Below, in pieces: positions 59,491-64,000 of a stretch of 64,000 nucleotides of DNA. Source of the stretch: Alnus glutinosa. Lineage: Eukaryota; Streptophyta; Magnoliopsida; Fagales; Betulaceae. The DNA is taken from the NCBI RefSeq assembly GCF_958979055.1, contig NC_084899.1, forward strand, positions 25,363,501-25,427,500, read 5' to 3'. The notes below the pieces were generated by a model. That model did no database searches and had not been told where the DNA came from. It was given only the letters and a program-made list of their open reading frames with translations. The position numbers and the translations under genes were made by a program. The number at the start of each line of letters is the position of its first letter. The first letter of the stretch is position 1.

Positions 59491-62400
59491 ATGGGGAAGA
59501 TAGTGCTAGTGTTGGTGTTATTGACGTTGGTCCATGTGCTTGCCGTAAATGCGGTTAGTGTTGTTGATAGGCTGAAGATATGGCCAATGCCCAAGTCGGT
59601 GAGCCACGGACACGGGAGTCTGTTTGTGAATAAGGATTTTGAGCTGAAGACCGAGGGGACCAAGTACAATGATGCTTCTGCGGTTTTGAAGGACGGCTTC
59701 TCAAGGCTGCTCCATGTCCTCCGAGTTGATCATGTTGTCGATGGCAATTCTTCTGATGCGAATACTTCGTTTCTGCTTCAGGGTCTACATGTGGTTGTTT
59801 TGTCACCGGATGATGAGGTAGTGTTTCGATCTTTTCATGAATTGGAACTGGTTAATTAATGGCTATTTGTTAAGGGTTTTTTTTTTTTTTTGGTTAATAT
59901 TTTTGTTTAGAGAAGACAAAATAAAAGACAAACAAAAAATTTATAGCAACTAATAAGTTTTTCTACGTGGGCTTGCTTTATCGGCAACTTGTGTTCCAAT
60001 GGCACAGGATAATGCCTTTTTCTGAATGCTTCTTCTTTCTTTTTTCTTTCTTTTTTTTTGTTTTTTGTTTTTTTTCTTAATCGATTTCCTTCAAGTTGCA
60101 GATTTAGGCATGAATTATAGTATTTAGCATTTCTCTTTTTAATTTAGTCGTTTTCGATGAGAAATGTGATAAGCAGGAAAAAGAAATTAATAAATAGTCT
60201 GTTGGGCAAAATTCTCACTATCAGTTTTCGCTTCTAAAAGGCCGAAAATTCATCTTAAATATCAGTTATTCAAGCGATTTTTCAGATTTGGTTCTCACGA
60301 CATGCACCACTAACCCACTTTTTAAAATAAATTACAAAATTATTTTCCAAAAAACAAAACAATTTTCACAGTACATTTCTCAAAAAATAAAGCACAGAAC
60401 ACTGACTACAAAATAATAATAATAATAAATAAAGAATGACTTAATGACCACCAGTGGCCGCCTGACCCATGATGGCGACGACCATCATCATCTACGGCCC
60501 AACAGCGGGCCGCTAGGGCCATTTAGCATCCCCGTGTTAGGCTGTCAGGGCCGTCTAGCTGTCAATGTGGTCCCGCCAGATCACCACCACGGTAGCGGTA
60601 TCACCCTAGAGCAACAATTTTTTTTTTTTTCCCCTACTTTTTATTTAAATATTAAATATTTAATTAATTATTTTGTAAAAAATAGTTCTTATGAAACACC
60701 CTTCAAAATTTTATCAAACGAATTTTCTTTTGTAAATCACGTACACAAACACTTTTTTCAAATCTGATCCCACTAAAAATTAATTCTCAATTTATTCCTT
60801 TTTCAATTTCTAAAATTCAAAATACTTCTCAAAATTTACCAAATTTGTAATTTAGATTTGGGGTGAATAGTTTGTTTTTTTTAGGTCTTAATAAGTTATA
60901 AAAGTATCGAGCAAGTTTTTTTTTTTATTTGCAATTTGGGCGGTTAACTTTTCGAGCGAAAGTGATAAGAGCAATTTGGACAATTTGTGTACGTGGTTGA
61001 AACTTCCTTGAAAGACGCAAATGAGGGACTCGTTTTGTTTTTCCTCTTTTGGGTAGTAATTTGGGAGATAAAATATAGCTTCCACAATCCAAGTTCATCT
61101 CTCTTTCCATAACTTCATTTAGTTTTAGTGGTTTACCTGTCTTCATAATTCAAAATGCATCAAGCGTATTTTATTTGGGGAAAATTCTAATTTAATATAT
61201 GCTATCAGTTGATTTGAATAAGCAAATGGAGATATCTATCGCTGAAAGCTCTTCTTCTCTGTGCAGTTACAATATGGTATTGATGAGTCATACAAGTTAT
61301 CAGTTCCTGCATCTGGGAAGCCTGTTTTTGCATTTCTCGAAGTGGGTGCAACTTATCCTTTTTCTGCTGCTTAGCGCCATATGAAGTTTCACTTCTCATA
61401 TGCATTGCTGTTGATGATTATAAGCCTGCTTTGGCACCTGCTTTAAAACTTGACAATTATGCAGTTTTCTCATGCTACTTTTTGAGAATTCTTCTCTTAA
61501 AAATGTGTAATGAACTTTGTTTCAGACCTTTTAACATATTTGATTAGTAAAAGAGTTCTTGAGATAAGCTCTAACATATTGAGAATTACCTTGACCTATG
61601 TATTAAGGATATTGACAGTAGTGTCTTTCTTTAGGAAGGAGAAGCGACAATAAGCAGTCATTCTTTGTCAATATTGCTGTGCCATTTCATCTCATTAAAT
61701 ACATGCTGATACATTTCAACATAGGAGAAAAGTTAAAATATTTATGTTACCAAAATAAAATTTCCCCCCATGAGCTAATATGTTGACATGTAAAATTAAC
61801 AGTTATTTCAAGAATCTTCAAACATATTGCATATATTGGCCACCGCCCACTGATCTGTATTTTAGACAGTCCATATACTCATTTCATTTAGAAAACTAAG
61901 CTATTAATTTCTGTAAACTAGTTATGACATTTTGTTCCACATTGAATTTACTTGTTTAAGTGAATAACCTCTAATTTGTCAATTCTTGTGTGATGGTTTC
62001 TAAATGTTGTCTTTGCTCCGTAGCCTCAAATGAGATGACACAAATTCCATGATTTGGTTGTCAATGCTCGATGCTCTGAAATATGTCCGTGTGCTTGATG
62101 TCATATGGATGCCAATATATTACATTGTAGCATAGGTCATGTCTGTAACTTTTGATTGGTGTGTGATTTTCTGATCAGCTCAGTTATATTATGAAATGAT
62201 GCAGGCACAGACAGTTTATGGGGCTTTACATGGGCTTCAGGTTATGTGCAGTCGTTAATGACACTCCAAGATGTTGCTCTTTTCGAAGATTATTGACCAC
62301 GTAAAAATATTGAATGTTTTTTTTTTTTGGATATGACATATTGCAGACATTCAGCCAATTATGCTATTTTAACTTTACAACTAGCGTAATTGAAGTTCCT

Positions 62401-64000
62401 ATGGTCCCATGGACTATTATTGATCAGCCAAGATTTTCTTATCGGGGGCTTTTAATAGGTTAGATTCTCGTGTACTCCTGAATTGCCAGCTTACAAAATT
62501 TGCTGATTGTTGATCTGTTTTATTTTGTTATTATTTTAAGGATATAATCTTCATATTTAACAATCTTTGATTCCTATTTTCTACTTTATTCTTTTAAGAT
62601 TATAATGTTCATATTCAAAAATCTTTGACTCCGGTAAATTGTAAAGATTAAATTTTTAGTTCAACCTTTTCATATCAGGGATTATACAGTTTACCATTTT
62701 TATGTCAAAGGCCCGGATTAGGACATAATCTAGGAGTATCTGTGCTATGACGGTGGAAGTTCTTACTTGTAAAACATGTGCTGTAACTATTACTTGCAAT
62801 GGATTGCTTGGGTTGCAGTTTTAATGCATAATTGAAAAGGAAAACAGGGGGAATAAGAACATTGCAAAGCATTACCTAAAGTCGGGCCTTAGCAATTGTA
62901 TATATATTCTCAGCATTGAATCATTCCTCCTTCCAGTTTTGTATCTTTGTTTCCGTTTGTGTACTTGTATGGTTTTTCCCTTTGCAAATTCACGCACTGA
63001 TCTCATATGATATTTTTTAACAAATTGAACACACTGTTGAAGTGGTCCAGCCCAGTTGGAAGACTTCATTTATCAAAAAATTAAGACTTATCTTTGCGTT
63101 AAATCTCCAGTTATTCAAAAGTTTAAGCTTATAGGAAATAGTAAATCTAACCATTTAATTAATACTCCAATATTTACATTCACATGTAGGCTCAAATTTC
63201 TCTCAATAAGTGAGGCCCAACACGCAAAATATTTAATTAAAATGATAGCTGAATTGCAGAGACATAAATCAAACTCAAGACCTCTGCTATGATACCATGA
63301 TAAATCGCTAGTTAATCCAGTACTTTGTTAAATTTCTCTACTTTGATTTCAGTAATCATAATGTGATGCTCGTAGTTATAAATGCTAGTGTGCCTCAAAT
63401 TGAATTATTATAGTATATAACCCGCTTTTGTTTCATGAAATTATAATCACACTTAGTTATTCGCATATGCTAGGTGATCTTTTGTTCGTTCCCACACCCC
63501 TTCTTTGAAATCTACACCTTTTCATTTTTCATCTTTTTGGAATATTAGGGTTCAAAATCAATGTTATTACGAGATTGAGTTCTGAATAAGCCAGTGCCCT
63601 TCTTAAGTTGATATACATGCGTACAAATTTGAATGTTGGGATACGTTATCATAACACGTCATAAGTAGATTTAACACTTCCTTTAGTTTATTGATATTTT
63701 GTAGTAGGAAAGAGAAACTTTTAAATTTATGTTTGCTGACTATTGGTGCAGACACATCTCGACACTATCTGCCATTGCCAGTGATAAAGAATGTTATTGA
63801 TTCGATGGCCTATGCGAAGCTGGTATGGACTGTATAATCCGGGGCAGACAGTTTATATTTGTTAACTTTGCTTAAGAAGACAACTCAAATTTGCAACTGT
63901 TTCTGTGATAAAAATTTCATGCAGTTCCGCATCATATCATATTGCTGGAAATGTTCTTGGACCTTTGCTTGGCTATATTTTATAATTTAGAGCAAGTTTC
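59491..64000 (+). CDS. HEXO1-like: Beta-N-acetylhexosaminidase (GH20), 5' part
   Basis: Five exons are visible before the window ends: 59491-59817, 61267-61341, 62205-62240, 62347-62458, 63752-63822; all join in frame with GT-AG introns. The enzyme removes terminal N-acetylglucosamine or galactosamine from N-glycans in the vacuole or apoplast. The N-terminus is a signal peptide (MGKIVLVLVLLTLVHVLAVNA), then DRLKIWPMPKSVSHG. Sequons NSS and NTS are present. The GH20 N-terminal domain continues through YGIDESYKLSVPA, AQTVYGALHGLQ and FSQLCYFNF, and the catalytic domain begins with DQPRFSYRGLL and SRHYLPLPVIKNVID. The active-site Asp-Glu pair lies beyond the window. ATG at 59491 was chosen because it directly precedes the signal peptide. 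HEXO1 over HEXO3 is a judgement. Confidence 0.93.
60430..60612. other. GC-rich island in HEXO intron 1
   Basis: About 180 bp rich in GGCCG, GGCCC and CCACCAC stand out from the AT-rich intron. The flanks (TTTTCAGATTTGGTTCTCACG left; CAAATCTGATCCCACT right, inverted in part) hint at a degraded MITE with a GC-rich centre, like the element at 10105-10900. Confidence 0.4.

Overview
The window is nuclear DNA from a flowering plant, most likely a woody eudicot. It is AT-rich, has intron-split genes with close relatives in Arabidopsis, and carries many LINEs, SINEs, LTR elements and MITEs. Species and chromosome cannot be read from the sequence alone. No tRNA, rRNA, CRISPR or organelle-derived block was seen. 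Family names come from recognised protein motifs, not from a database search.

Layout of the genes. (1) 3817-7461, minus: a seven-exon gene for the alpha subunit of plastidial pyruvate kinase. It carries three independent disabling lesions and is called a pseudogene. (2) 15341-16728, plus: an intact two-exon histone H2A.Z gene of 138 aa. (3) 25127-28975, plus: an intact seven-exon DWARF27-type beta-carotene isomerase of 256 aa, the entry step of strigolactone synthesis. (4) 31560-44257, minus: an intact eleven-exon WD40 / inositol-polyphosphate 5-phosphatase of the FRA3 / 5PTase12-15 type (1106 aa), whose 5.2 kb first intron is a nest of retroelements. (5) 59491 to the window end, plus: the first five exons of a GH20 beta-N-acetylhexosaminidase (HEXO1-like), cut off by the window. 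These genes share no pathway or operon; they are independent plant loci.

Between the genes, transposable elements dominate. A chromodomain-type Ty3/gypsy element (17997-23478) has LTRs about 1% different but a broken coding region. A 5'-truncated LINE (7855-9577) has a perfect 16-bp target duplication. MITEs with readable target duplications belong to PIF/Harbinger-like (TAA, 170-730 and 10105-10900), Mutator-like (9 bp, 13867-14561, 46111-46552, 49585-49988) and hAT-like (8 bp, 47049-47269) groups. A Copia-like LTR (about 53262-54560) carries an array of TCCGGA palindromes.

The most unusual signal is a set of tiny retrotransposition events. Four places hold only about 20-35 bp that look like the extreme 3' end of a LINE (TTACTTATC followed by A, or practically only the A tail), each flanked by a 9-18 bp direct repeat. 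A larger LINE-derived insertion with the same 3' end sits in the FRA3-like intron 1. One of the small insertions lies in a coding exon of the pyruvate kinase gene and breaks its frame.
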